Of a stretch of 64,000 nt of DNA, positions 1 to 10,800 are shown in pieces. Origin of the DNA: Oegoconia quadripuncta (Eukaryota > Arthropoda > Insecta > Lepidoptera > Autostichidae); NCBI GenBank assembly GCA_949316235.1, contig OX438744.1:35088778-35152777 (forward strand), written 5' to 3'. Made by a program: the position numbers and the translations under genes. Numbering within the stretch: position 1 is the first letter of the stretch; each line of letters opens with the position of its first letter. Below the pieces are notes generated by a model. The model made no database searches and was not told the DNA's origin. It saw only the letters and a list, made by a program, of their open reading frames with translations.

Positions 1-1470
1 GCAAAAAATGCTTTGATTTTACTGAAGTCGAACAATGGCAGGTAAAGGTCGGAAGAGAATAGATACATGCCACCAGTACGAGTGAGTGAGAGAGTGTAGT
101 ATACCTATCAGTTATTGATGACTCAGACTTTTTGTATTTACATTTAATTATGAAATAAAACAAAGTTGTATAAAATCAATTAATTTATTAGATTTTCAAA
201 ATGACCCCCATTTTCCTGAGCACAGACTGTAGCCCTTAAAATTACACTGCGGGTTGTTTTTTTTAAAACGTCTCTAAGATTATTTCTAATGTCATTTCCC
301 GCTGCAGTTATTCTTTCCAATAGCTCCTCTCTACTTCCGATTGGAGTGCTGTAAACCAGCTGCTTCATATGACCCCACAAATAAAAATCAAGTGGGGTCA
401 AGTCTGGGCTTCGTGCAGGCCACGCCACTGGTCCTCCTCGTCCTATCCATCGGCTTCCATAAATTTGATTTAAATACGCACGCACGATTACGCTGAAGTG
501 GGCTGGAGCGCCGTCATGCTGGAACCACATCCCGCGTCGCGTTTGCAAATTAACATCATCCATCAGGTTTGGAATATCTTCTTGCAAAAATCGCAAATAG
601 GCCTGTCCTGTCAACCTTTCCGGTAATACAAATGGTCCGATTAGGTAATCGCCGATCATTCCAGCCCAAACATTAATAGAAAATTCAATTTGGAAAGATG
701 CGGGCCGCACCGCCAACGGATTTTCATCCTGAGGCATCCACAAGTGCAGGTTGCGGAAATTTGTAATTCCAGTCCTATTGAAATTGGCTTCGTCGGTCCA
801 CAGGATGTTGTCAGAGAAATTCATGACAAGACGTCTTTGCCGCAATAACCACGAACAAAACACAGCTCTGGCGTTGTAGTCTGGCTCGTGTAAATTCTGC
901 ACTTTTCGAAAATGAAAAGGGTACAAACCTTCTTGTTTTAGGATTTTCCACACTTTGTAATGCGACATCCCCAACTGACGCGCTATTCTTCTAGTGCTAG
1001 TTGTGGGGTCTTCATACACCAAACGCAGCACTTGTTCCTCCATTTCCACGGGTACAATGACAGCACGTTCACGAAGGCGACGTCGTAGGCCATTTTCACA
1101 AAACTCTCTATGCACAGCTGAAAAAACTCTGTAGTCAACGGCAGGTCTTCCCGGAAATCGCTGACGATATTCTCGAGCGGCAGCGCGAGCATTGCCATCG
1201 CAGAACCCGTAAATGTAGTGGATATCCGCTAACTCGCGAGCAGGTAAGTTGTCTATCGCAGCAGACATTACGAAAAAAATGAGCGTATTCAACGTGCAAG
1301 TCCGGAAACGTTACAAGATGAACTGTTTACAAAAGTGAAACCCTGCCTAAACAGAGTTACCAATAACCGATATAACGCTCTCTCACTCACTCGTTCTAAG
1401 TGGCATGTGTCTATCTCTTTCGACCATTACCTGCTATTGTTCGACTTCAGCGAAACAAAATTTCTTTTGC
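1..1470 (-). mobile_element. Tc1/mariner-superfamily transposon, DD41D type, nearly complete
   Basis: The two ends are long inverted repeats: positions 21-125 match the reverse complement of 1352-1450 closely (both contain CTGAAGTCGAACAAT, CATGCCAC and GAGTGAGTGAGAGAG). The weaker A/T-rich outermost ~20 bp also match (GCAAAA at 1 and TTTTGC ending at 1470). The left terminus may lie at or just before base 1, so the TA target duplication cannot be verified. Between the ends is a single intact transposase frame on the minus strand. Good agreement of the two ends and an unbroken ORF suggest a fairly recent insertion. Confidence 0.88.
180..1292 (-). CDS. DD41D-type mariner-superfamily transposase
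   Basis: A 370-codon frame with no stop or frameshift encodes a cut-and-paste DDE/D transposase that would act on the surrounding inverted ends. Residues ~22-76 resemble the DUF4817 helix-turn-helix region seen in insect mariner-like transposases. A second helix-turn-helix lies around 98-132 (TSTRRIARQLGMSHYKVW). The catalytic core shows WTDEANF (Asp167), HDGAPAH (Asp260) and SPDLTPLDFYLWG (Asp302). The second and third Asp are separated by 41 residues, which defines DD41D (the rosa/Visitor group) rather than classical mariner DD34D or Tc1 DD34E. The frame opens at 1292, but an internal Met nine codons in (1268, MSAAIDN) is an equally likely start because the first residues are unusually hydrophobic. 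The stop is at 180-182. Confidence 0.9.
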   Translation of the reverse strand: MNTLIFFVMSAAIDNLPARELADIHYIYGFCDGNARAAAREYRQRFPGRPAVDYRVFSAVHREFCENGLRRRLRERAVIVPVEMEEQVLRLVYEDPTTSTRRIARQLGMSHYKVWKILKQEGLYPFHFRKVQNLHEPDYNARAVFCSWLLRQRRLVMNFSDNILWTDEANFNRTGITNFRNLHLWMPQDENPLAVRPASFQIEFSINVWAGMIGDYLIGPFVLPERLTGQAYLRFLQEDIPNLMDDVNLQTRRGMWFQHDGAPAHFSVIVRAYLNQIYGSRWIGRGGPVAWPARSPDLTPLDFYLWGHMKQLVYSTPIGSREELLERITAAGNDIRNNLRDVLKKTTRSVILRATVCAQENGGHFENLIN

Positions 1471-2822
1471 AATGACGTAATTGGCGATGGATATTATGAC
1501 AATGAAAAAAGATAGAGCTGTGCATTTTGGTGAATTTGTAGGTCGAATCTTGAAGTTTAATAAACCGTGCAAAAAAGTACACCATAACGACCTAGTTTTA
1601 AAGTTACAGACAAAAAATAAGAATAAACTTGTTTTTTTTTTTCAAAATTTTCTTTTCATATTTTTTTTTTTTGAAGTTTTTGTTTGATATTAATATCGTT
1701 TTTTATTTTTTTAGATAGGCACATTATCCAGCTTTCAAATGAGACTATTTTGAAGAAAATACAATGTTTACTTAAGAAATAATGAAGAAAAAGTTAATAA
1801 ATTAAGTTTTCATGAAAAAAAAAAATTAAACCGCTGGGATTTTGGGGTAGGTAACTTTAAAAAAATATATCTCTGATTTTCATCGATAAATTTGTCTCTA
1901 ATATCCGCCCATTTCGTTTGATCAAGGTTCGAGATTACACATTGTATAAGAAACACATGGAATGTGAATTTCAACGTAAACTGCTGCGAATTATCCTTAA
2001 AAATACTTATTTTCGCTGAAAATAGAAATTTCATAACCACATACTGCCACAGGATAAAAAAAACATTGACATTACTGACGTTCGGAAATCTATTTTGGTT
2101 GTGATTTTTAGGGATGGGAAAAGTAATGTAATGTGATGAGCGAAAGAACTCAATCAATGAACTGAATTGGCATCATCTATTTGGAAAATATTAATTTTTA
2201 CAGGAATCCAAAACGTATTTAATTAGTTGTAAAGAAATTTTAGGCTCTCTTCACACTAGCGATTTCTTATTTTTGATTGATTTAATAAGCTTGTTAATAT
2301 TTTTTTTATTTCGGTTATATATTGTTCTATTTGTGGGGGAGGCCTATGTCCAACAGTAGACTTCTGTGGGCTGAAATGACGATGATTAATCAAATTAAAT
2401 GATTAATTGAATTAGATGATCAAGTTCACTTCATTTTCGTACTCATTCACCATCATTGGTTCGGTGATACCCCAACCCTATAAATTGTCTCTGGTTGCTA
2501 GTACGCCATATTTGTTTACCAAATAGGACAAGTCAATCTGGACGGACTGTATGTAGTCTGTTTCTAGCTCTCTATATAGTTTTGTTAGTCTGAGGTTTCT
2601 AGCTACGTTTAAGCTTTGATGTATATTTAGATGACTTTTCCTTACTTTACTTTAACTCCGCCTGAGCAGGTATTTCGTTAGGAAACAAATAATATATGAA
2701 TATAGTTAAGTGTCGATTTTGGCAAATTCATATTAATGTTTGTTCTTCTCAATAACCGATGAGGGTCTGTTACTATTTTTTATCATGATCATCATCATCT
2801 GATTTAAGAGTCATGCCATTAC
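1471..2822. other. AT-rich intergenic DNA, no gene recognised
   Basis: Poly-T and poly-A runs dominate and the short ORFs here show no known motif. The only recognisable item is a fragment at about 2335-2395 (GGGGGAGGCCTATGTCCAACAG then GATGATTA), which resembles the tail of RTE-like LINEs seen elsewhere in the window. Confidence 0.6.
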
Positions 2823-2998
2823 TTTAGTAACTTATTAGTAATCTGTGGTCATGCTCTTGTCGGTGGAGATTTTTCCATATCTCTCTGCACTCCGCCTTCC
2901 TCTTGACCTCCTGATACGACACGATGTTCAACTTCTCTTTTATCTGCTGCATGTAGCTTATTCTCGGTCTTCCTCATTTTCGTTTCCCCTCTATTTTT
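2823..2998 (-). pseudogene. LINE (RTE-like) ORF2 C-terminal fragment
   Basis: Read on the minus strand this stretch encodes a basic segment, KIEGKRK, stop, GRPRISYMQQIKEKLN, followed by VKRKAECREIWKNLHRQ and ending at a stop near 2823. The pattern 'GKRxRGRPRxxY ... R..W..L' is typical of the end of ORF2 in RTE-like non-LTR retrotransposons of Lepidoptera. One in-frame stop replaces the residue before GRPR. Only the last ~55 codons remain, so this is a 5'-truncated dead copy. Confidence 0.6.
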
Positions 2999-3491
2999 TA
3001 TATCTGGGGTAAATAGGTTTTTATGCTATTTTCGCTCTTTTCTTAGTAGATGAAACAGCGACATCTGTTAGAATTCTCGAGAACTAATAGGACCGCCAAA
3101 ACCAAAATTTTTTGTTAGTCTGAGCTCACAATCTCTATGAATGCCAAAAATAAATGCGATATTGATTAGAGTTAAGATATCTTTTAGTACATATGTTAAA
3201 TATTTCTTTTTATAATATTTTGTGTGCAATAACTAGGTAGGTACAATTTGTCGTTGCTTAAATGCAGACCAAACTTTTTTTCTATCGAACTAATCAAGGT
3301 ACAGTCGGGTACATAATGTCTTGAAGCCCCGAAAGACTATGATATCATCCAAATGCACCAAGCTGTGTTAAACGCAAAATATCTTCGAAACGGCTTAACA
3401 TCGAACTTGTCAGAACTTGCGCTACTTGGTTTACGATTATCTTTTTTAGTTTTAGGGTAATCGTATGGAATCACTTTTCGTCTCCAATTCG

Positions 3492-3853
3492 GTATACCGA
3501 ATGAGTTTTTTAATCGTAAGGAAAAAAATAGGGCATATTAGGTAAGTGAAGTAGAAGTTATTGGCATAGGTCGTTTATTTATTTTTTCAAGACCATTATC
3601 GGCCGGAGATTGATATGCGACTGGCGGGATTCGTAGGGTTCCTAGCTTGGGATTTGGAACTCATATTTTTTATTTATTTAATGATGTACCTAATTGTGCG
3701 GAATAGGCTACAAACGCGACCCTCACATGACCCAACGTATCAGTCGAGGATGGTTTAGAAAAAAAAATTAAACTATGCCAATACCGTCTATTTCACTGAA
3801 GTTATATTATGCCCTATTTTTTTCCTTGCGGTAAAAAAACCTCATCCGGTATA
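3492..3853. mobile_element. MITE with ~65-bp terminal inverted repeats (copy 1)
   Basis: Both ends carry the same inverted sequence: near 3500, GAGTTTTTTAATCGTAAGG and GGCATATTAGGTAAGTGAA; near 3800-3850 its complement, ending CCTCATCCGGTATA. The interior has no ORF. A second copy lies at 42698-43088. Family unknown; the ends do not match the TTA-flanked MITEs elsewhere in this window. Confidence 0.7.
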
Positions 3854-4528
3854 AGTGTAAATTTTTTATGATATCTTGTGATAACAGCACATTGTTTAGA
3901 TGTTGCTTATATGTGCTTAATTTATTGCTACACAAGAGGTTAAATGTAATAGTGGGAAACTTATCAGTCTCCAATAAAAGCAGTTTAAATTCTTCAATAG
4001 CCTTTCCAAATCAAATAAGAAATTACGGTTATTTTCAAATTATTGATGAAATCGGCCACTTTTTTTTTATAATCGTGAACTCTGGAAAATTACCACCATC
4101 AAAGCTATTTAGGTATTATTTAATACTTAACAATAAACTGCTTATTCAACAAATATCATGTACGATCCTTGTGTACCACTGTATGTTGTAGCTATAAATT
4201 TGGCTGATGATGCACTTCAGAGTCCAGAGATAGAGATTGGAACCGCATTGAAGTCCGTTGCTTTGCGAATTATTACCGAGAAGCTTGTATAGTATGTCAG
4301 TGTACCTAACTTCTTCTTATTGGCCTGCTGGTTTGAAAAGAAATATACATTTTTATATTGGAAGCGCTACTAAACGGGAATGGGTCTCTACACTTGATGA
4401 TGAAAATAAATAAACCATTCTTAATGTACATTTCCGAAACACGAGTTTATTTTCACTTATATAACTGAAATAACGAATCAGTCAAACGAAACAAAAACAA
4501 TATTCATCGCTAAATAAATTGTACTTAC
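3854..4528. other. No recognised feature
   Basis: AT-rich unique-looking sequence. The 107-codon frame at 3868-4191 has no recognisable domain and a low-complexity, Leu/Ile/Asn-rich composition as expected of random AT-rich DNA. Confidence 0.5.
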
Positions 4529-4794
4529 GCAGGGTGAATTTAAATTCGTGTAATTCTCATTAACTGGTGACTCTACTCCTGACTACGAACAACTTTCCAC
4601 TAGGAACCATAGCCGAATTCAAACGAAAATTGTTGGACTTCCATAGTAAAGGGGTTTTAAAAAAGGTTAACTTTATATGGGTAATCGAAAGTTTTTTGAT
4701 CGAAATCGGCTATGGTTCCTTGGGGCAAGTTGTTCGTAAACAGGACTGGAGTCACGAGTAAACAGGAATTACACGAATTAAATTTCACGCGGTA
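4529..4794. mobile_element. MITE with long inverted repeats ending CAGGGTGAATT
   Basis: The left half (GGTGACTCTACTCCTGACTA, AACAACTTTCCACTAGGAAC, CATAGCCGAATTC) is repeated inverted in the right half (GGCTATGGTTCCTTGGGGCA through GGAGTCAC). The outer ends GTGTAATTCTC and GAATTACACGAATT also pair. Related copies at ~13870-14301 and ~62515-62765 end in CACCCTGTATA or CACCCTATAT, suggesting a TA-flanked mariner-type non-autonomous element. Confidence 0.7.
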
Positions 4795-4948
4795 TAGTAA
4801 AGATTTGTGACTACAAAACAATATGGTTCAGTTCTAAAAAATCTGGGGTTCACAGTTGTGTTCTGTGTAATGAATGATTGAGTACACACCTAAATATTAT
4901 ATTATCTATGATTGATTTTAATATTACATAGGTAAATAAACTGTATTA

Positions 4949-5086
4949 GGCCTGTATTAATAAAACGATCTCAAGATTGAAATCAAACTTGAGTTTCAGT
5001 ACTAATGTTCTGATACTGTTTCAAATAAACACTACAGATCAACTTAAGTCGATCTGTATCTTGAGATCGTTTTATTAAGGCGAGTC
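4949..5086. mobile_element. Harbinger-like MITE, 138 bp (TTA-flanked)
   Basis: Starts GGCCTGTATTAATAAAACGA after TTA at 4946-4948. It ends with the inverted match (GATCTTGAG-type complement, CGTTTTATTAAGGCGAGTC) before TTA at 5087-5089. TIRs of ~28 bp and a TTA duplication fit PIF/Harbinger MITEs. The right-hand TTA is shared with the next element. Confidence 0.75.
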
Positions 5087-5089
5087 TTA

Positions 5090-5407
5090 GGCCCGTATTA
5101 ATAAACCAATCTCAATACAAATCTTGAGGCTATATCAACTGAGATGCGTCTGAAGAAGTTGTCGCTATCTCAAGCTCCGTGCTAATTTATAAACCAATTT
5201 TGAGGCCTCTCAACTCAACTGAGTACAGTTGAGATCACTTCTCAAGTAGTTGCCTCAGCGGCCAATGAATGATACTGTGTCAAGTGAGTACTGCTTAAGT
5301 AAGCACGTTCTTGTCAGGTCACAAGTTAGGTTTATTAATCAACACGTTTACTTGAGACTGAGCACAAGACTGTTCTCAATCTTGAGAATGATTTATTAAT
5401 ACAGGCC
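5090..5407. mobile_element. Harbinger-like MITE, 318 bp (TTA-flanked)
   Basis: Begins GGCCCGTATTAATAAACCAA and ends with the complement (GATTTATTAATACAGGCC), with TTA at 5087-5089 and 5408-5410. The interior carries further inverted CTCAAG/CTTGAG words and no ORF. Same family as 15453-15736 and the partial copies at ~20080 and 36226. Confidence 0.8.
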
Positions 5408-6413
5408 TTAGTTTCTATTTCTGCAACATTTTATTTTTATTGTAGGTAGGTGTAATCCACTAACATTATGTGGAGGAGGAGGCCTATGTTCAGCAATGGA
5501 CCTAATTTAGTTACAATAAAATAATAAGCGGAAAGAATATCGCGGAGTTGTCATTAACATACTGACAAGTTAAGGTACCTAGATCTCTGTAAAAAATACA
5601 GTATTATACAAGGTTAGTCAAAAAGGGGTACCAAGCCGAGAGGCTCTTAGGTATCGTGCGTAGAACACAGTAACATGGTTCAAAATATTTATTTCGAAGA
5701 AAATGACGACTTTCTATATAGCTGTGCTTAAAACTTTTTATGCTTAATTTTTTTTTTTAGAAAATAGAAATATGTTACCCATATATACGTCTTCTGTTTG
5801 CGAATTTCGGTTTAGTACCCCCTTTCCGATGAACATTATTTCTACAGCTCACGTAATACCTTGTAGTCGCGAATCATTATATTGTATGTGCTGATTGAAT
5901 GTACAAAAATCATGTATTTGACAAATTATTCGCAAGCGCACTGATTAAATTTAACAGCTCTGCAAACCATGTAGGCGTGCAGGGCTCACAGCTTGATTAT
6001 AATTGGGGCTATACGAGCTTAGATCTTCTGAACAATATTATTATTATTCTAGACAACATATCGACTCTACTTTTCAAGGCGAATAATCTATTAAAAATAA
6101 TGTATATACCTACTCACGACTGGAAAACTTACATGGAAGTAGAGTGGGAAGAATTCACCCAATGATAATAGAATGACTTATAGTTGATCAATTGATTTTA
6201 AAATATGTGACCTCGATTTCTTTTAAATTAAGTGAAGTTTGATCCTTAACTACATATTTTTTTTAAGTCTTAAAAAAAAGTAGAATCAATACGTGCAGAC
6301 AGATTTATAAAAACACCTCAGCAGAAATCTGCATAGAGCACAAAATTATGTTAATTTTAAAACCACTGAAGGCATTTAGAGTAGCCTTTTTCCAGAGCCC
6401 AGGTAAGAACTTA
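5408..6413. other. Intergenic DNA with an RTE-like LINE tail
   Basis: At 5470-5512 GGAGGAGGAGGCCTATGTTC and CAGCAATGGACC resemble the 3' tail of RTE-like LINEs. The 88-codon frame at 5899-6165 has no recognised domain. Otherwise nothing is identifiable. Confidence 0.45.
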
Positions 6414-6562
6414 AACCCGTATTTCAGAATATTGCTCAAGCGTAGATCTGCGCTAGAGCGTAGTTAGAGAGAGATGTGGCTATACAAGTCACATAAAGCT
6501 GTTCCTTTTTAACTGTCCTCAAGCGGAGATATCTGCTTGAGTAACATTCTGTAATAAGGGCC
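6414..6562. mobile_element. 149-bp MITE of the TTGCTCAAGCG family (copy 1)
   Basis: Ends CCCGTATTTCAGAATATTGC and its complement (GCTTGAGTAACATTCTGTAA) are inverted. TTA at 6411-6413 and TAA at 6563-6565 flank it. Copies at 46671-46806 and 56114-56261 share the interior TACATAAAGCTGTTCC-type sequence. No coding capacity. Confidence 0.75.
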
Positions 6563-7017
6563 TAAGATTTACGAGATTTCTGCTAAGTTGTAGTTACAAC
6601 AAAATTAACTAGGTAAGTATTTAATACTGAATATAATGTTACAAAGGTAGGTACATAATAAATGCTACTTAATGCCCTATTAAAATATAATATTTGTAAT
6701 AAAAAATATTATTCCTACAATGGTATCTATTTATAATTTAAATTCCAATTCCAGTTTCAAACCCGTTTAAATTATTTTAGGTATAAGTAGGTATGTAACT
6801 AGCTATTTGGTCACGCGATATTATACATTATTATAATATTGAACTTATGATATGGAAATATTTGTTGGATAAGATTATTTATAGTATGCCTTTTAAACCA
6901 GGTGTCTTCTATGGAATCATAGATGGAAAGTATTTTGATTGGGTATTAAAATTAACAAATTCTACTTCGTTACGTATAGGTAGTTTGTAATTTCAAAGTA
7001 TTCTCAAAAGCAGTATA

Positions 7018-7842
7018 CAGGGCGTCCCAAAGTTATGGGACATGAAGGGGAAGTACCTTAAATATCGTAGATAGTGAATTTTGCTCAAAGAAGACTTTAT
7101 GTTATTTTTAAAAGTTAGTAATTCTGCATTCATAGATTTTCTAAAAATTATTTGCTTCGGCTGGGAATCGAACCGACTCAAATGTGAAAAAAAAAACACC
7201 CTACTTTTATGATGCCAATCGAAAGAATAGCTAAAAAATAATAACTCTGCCTAAGTAACATAGTATTTTAAAAGAAAGGAACAACGTGAAATTAATCATT
7301 TTAATCAAATAAAAAACATACATGAAACTGCCGTAGTCAATTAAGTAGGTATTTTTTTGTAAATTAATTAATTAAATGCTCAAAATGTGATCCCTCTTGT
7401 TATCATTTCATCTACACGTGCACTTATAATAAGGAAAACTATGTTAGTACCTATTTTATGAAGTGGGTACTTATTTACGAATAATCAATGCTATCTTTGG
7501 AATGATAATATCGCTACTTTTCGAACGTCGTCGGCAATAAATAACTTTCTTGAAATTTGACTCAATCATTTTATGTTGTTCCTTTCTTTTAAAATACTAT
7601 GTTACTTAGGCAGAGTTATTATTTTTTAGCTATTCTTTCGATTGGCATCATAAAAGTAGGGTGTTTTTTTTTTCACATTTAAGTCGGTTCGATTCCCAGC
7701 CGAAGCAAGTAATTTTTAGAAAATCTATGAATGCAGAATTACTAACTTTTAAAAATAACATAAAGTCTTCTTTGAGCAAAATTCACTATCTACAATATTT
7801 AAGGTACTTCCCCTTCATGTCCCATAACTTTGGGACGCCCTG
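7018..7842. mobile_element. 825-bp fold-back element with ~270-bp inverted arms
   Basis: Positions 7018-7286 and 7574-7842 are near-identical inverted copies, starting CAGGGCGTCCCAAAGTTATG on the left and ending with its complement on the right. TA dinucleotides at 7016-7017 and 7843-7844 look like a target duplication. The ~290-bp centre is AT-rich and non-coding. The 68- and 73-codon frames inside the arms are mirror images of one another and not genes. Confidence 0.85.
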
Positions 7843-7868
7843 TATATATATATATATATATATATATT
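7843..7868. repeat. (TA)n microsatellite
   Basis: An uninterrupted run of TA dinucleotides follows directly after the right end of the fold-back element, so the element probably inserted at, or replicated from, a TA-rich target. Confidence 0.9.
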
Positions 7869-10800
7869 ATTTATATATTTGAAAAGAAAATTATCGTCAT
7901 ACAAAATGAACTAAATATAAGTGTTCCTGTAATTTATTATACAACAATGATATTTATTACGTAAGTAGATTTTTGAAATATTTTAATTTAAGGGGTTTAA
8001 ACATAGACCTATCATCGTAATAAGAGGTATGTGGGTGCCTGGCAGCGCCACTGTTGCTTGTTCCTTTCTTAATCAACTGTGAACAAAGGTTATGGTATAA
8101 ATCTATGTATCAGACACAAAATGACGCGACATAAAAAAAAATCCTCGAAATCATTCTCAAAAGTAATTACTTGTTATATTTATGATGAAATCAAAATATA
8201 TGAGGATTGTTTTTGTTCATATAAATTGTGATGTTGGTCTGTCGCACATGGATATACGTTTCTCAAACTTGACTAGTGAACTTATTCAAAGTGTTATCTA
8301 GTGGCATTTATTTGAATTACTCACACCTGTGTCGAATTACCAATTCAGTTCCGTTTTTTGAGGTATTTAAGTACACTCAACAGTGGCGGTACCTGTAACC
8401 ATCTTTAACAATATGTCATGTCCTGCAAAAAGATGAGACACCCAGTGATATTTACCCAAATGTTTAATTTTAACAATGTTACTTGTAGTTAACTATTAAT
8501 CGAAGTAATTTGGATACAGTAAAAAAATTATAATGTCTATAAAAGTGTAAACGATAATAAATTTAATTTAATTTATTCTTAAACACATAAAGCATGTACC
8601 TATGTTTATAGGTAGGTAAGCAAGTAACTATTTATAATACTTAACGTTATAAAATGTAGTAAATAGACAAGATTCTAAAGCATTGGAAACAGATACATTT
8701 ATGGGATAGGGATATGGAGACAAAATTATTGTCACGTTTCGAACCTGTGCCACTTCATAAGTATTTTTAGGTTCAGTTTTGGTTTGAGGTAACTATAGGT
8801 TGATTTATAATAATCCAGTGTTACTGAATTCTTGCGCTGGTTTGACTTTGAGTCTAGTTAGATTTATGAAACACTGTGATCGCTATACAATAAACCAAAA
8901 TAAGCTGTTTAAATCCAGCGCTGGACTAGATTGAAAATTGTTTACACAATCCAGTGGTTTAAGCCAGTAAAGCTGGATCCAGTTGTACTTTCTATGCACC
9001 GCAATATGTGAAGCGGCTCACAGAATAAATCTAGCTGAACTAATATCTCGAGAACTCAAGGACAAGTTTCGATTACAGTCGACCACCGGCTAATGTATTT
9101 ATCAATTCTCTTTTAGGTAAATATTCTACTGAATTTAAAACATTCTGGGAAACCAGTGGAGTGTTATTATTATGTACGTTATACTAGATAAGGATTAAAT
9201 TAACTTTTTTTTGAGTTGTACTTAATTTTAAGGGCCATTAAATATCATGCTGTTACTTTTATATCATTAACATTCAAAGAAGAAAGAAGGGTGTCTAATG
9301 GACCGCTCACTTAGAAGCATTTGAGTATTCGGGAGTAAATTATTTGAGCTGGGATGGAACTGATTGCACTTTTGAACGCGACTGTACTGCCAGCATCAAT
9401 ATTATTATATTAACAGATGGATGGTAAAATTGATCAGTTTAGGAGGTGGAGTGTATAATCGTCAAAATGTACAAATTTGGGAATCTTAGAGAAGGTGATC
9501 CATAATAATATTGTAAAATGTTAATTTTACCTTAGTGCTGCAGACTGAGCTTGGCTTCTGTACATTTTTTTATGCTCACTGTTACCGCATTAAGATTAGG
9601 CTGTGGTCGACTGTACATTTTTTAAAACAATTACTGTTATTTATACCTACATTATTTATTTAATATTAAGTATTTGTTCTTTATGTGTGATATTAACGAT
9701 CACGTACTACGTTTTGTTTAAATCACATAAGAGCTATGAAGTTATTTACTTTGGCAAAAAGACATTTGTTTTACACTTTAATTATTTTCAATAAAACAAT
9801 ATCTTCTTTGCCAAACATATAACTAGGTTATGGCTTGGTTTTTAAATAAATGGCACATATTTATTTGTAGGAATAAAACACGATTATGACATGCAACATG
9901 AAGTCATCAAGAAGAAAAAAATTTCAAAATACTGACGTTATAAAAACACTATTCTTTTTTTATTATACATAATACATAACCAATGCACCACAACTTCACG
10001 CATGCCAATTCTTTAGGGTGCATTTATATTGCAAGATGGCAAAGTAGCATTTTTTACTTATCTTCATTTAATATTTTTTTATTTCATTAAATTCATAAAA
10101 TATTCTATACGGTTTACAATACCTAACTTGTTACGCAATATTTACTTATATTTCTTTTTTTATTGTGTAGTAATTAAGTTACTGCTACCCCTAAGTACTA
10201 CCATCAAAACTTGTTAAAAGTAATTATATAGGAACCGTATAGACTATTTTATGTAAATTTATGCGGAAAATCGAAAAATACGCGTAAAATGCTACATTGC
10301 CATTTCAATGGGTAACCATCGGTAACAAGTGGTTTCAAATAACCATGTATCTTCATCATTTTGGTGATTAATATTAATCCAAACCAGAAAATCCCTTGTT
10401 CCACTATCCATATTTGCTTAGTAAATAATTTTATGTACTTATCAATTTCATATTTGTACTTAAAATATTATTACAGGCCAACATTTAAGAAGCAAGGATT
10501 ATATTCGTCACTTAAAAACATACAAAAATACGTATAGATACTTATTATGTATAGTTCAGTTGGCCACAAAACATGTACCTAGGCACTAGGCGTCACATAT
10601 TCTAGCCAAAATTATATTGTAATTTTCAGATAAATAAGTGCTAAGTATTCGTCCAATTTTTTTAGACACGTTTTTGTATGAAAATATTGTAAAAATAATT
10701 ACACAAAATTGCATATAAATAACTTAATAAGGTCGCGCGTTTCATCATACTGAATAAAGGCTATCGAGCACCTTTGGCAAACCGGTCAAAGAGGGTGAAA

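Noticed and set aside
6993..7882. 68- and 73-codon frames with nearly the same protein (MFFFSHLSRFDSQPKQ...) on opposite strands
   Set aside because: They are the two inverted arms of one fold-back element read in mirror image, ending in the (TA)n run; not genes.
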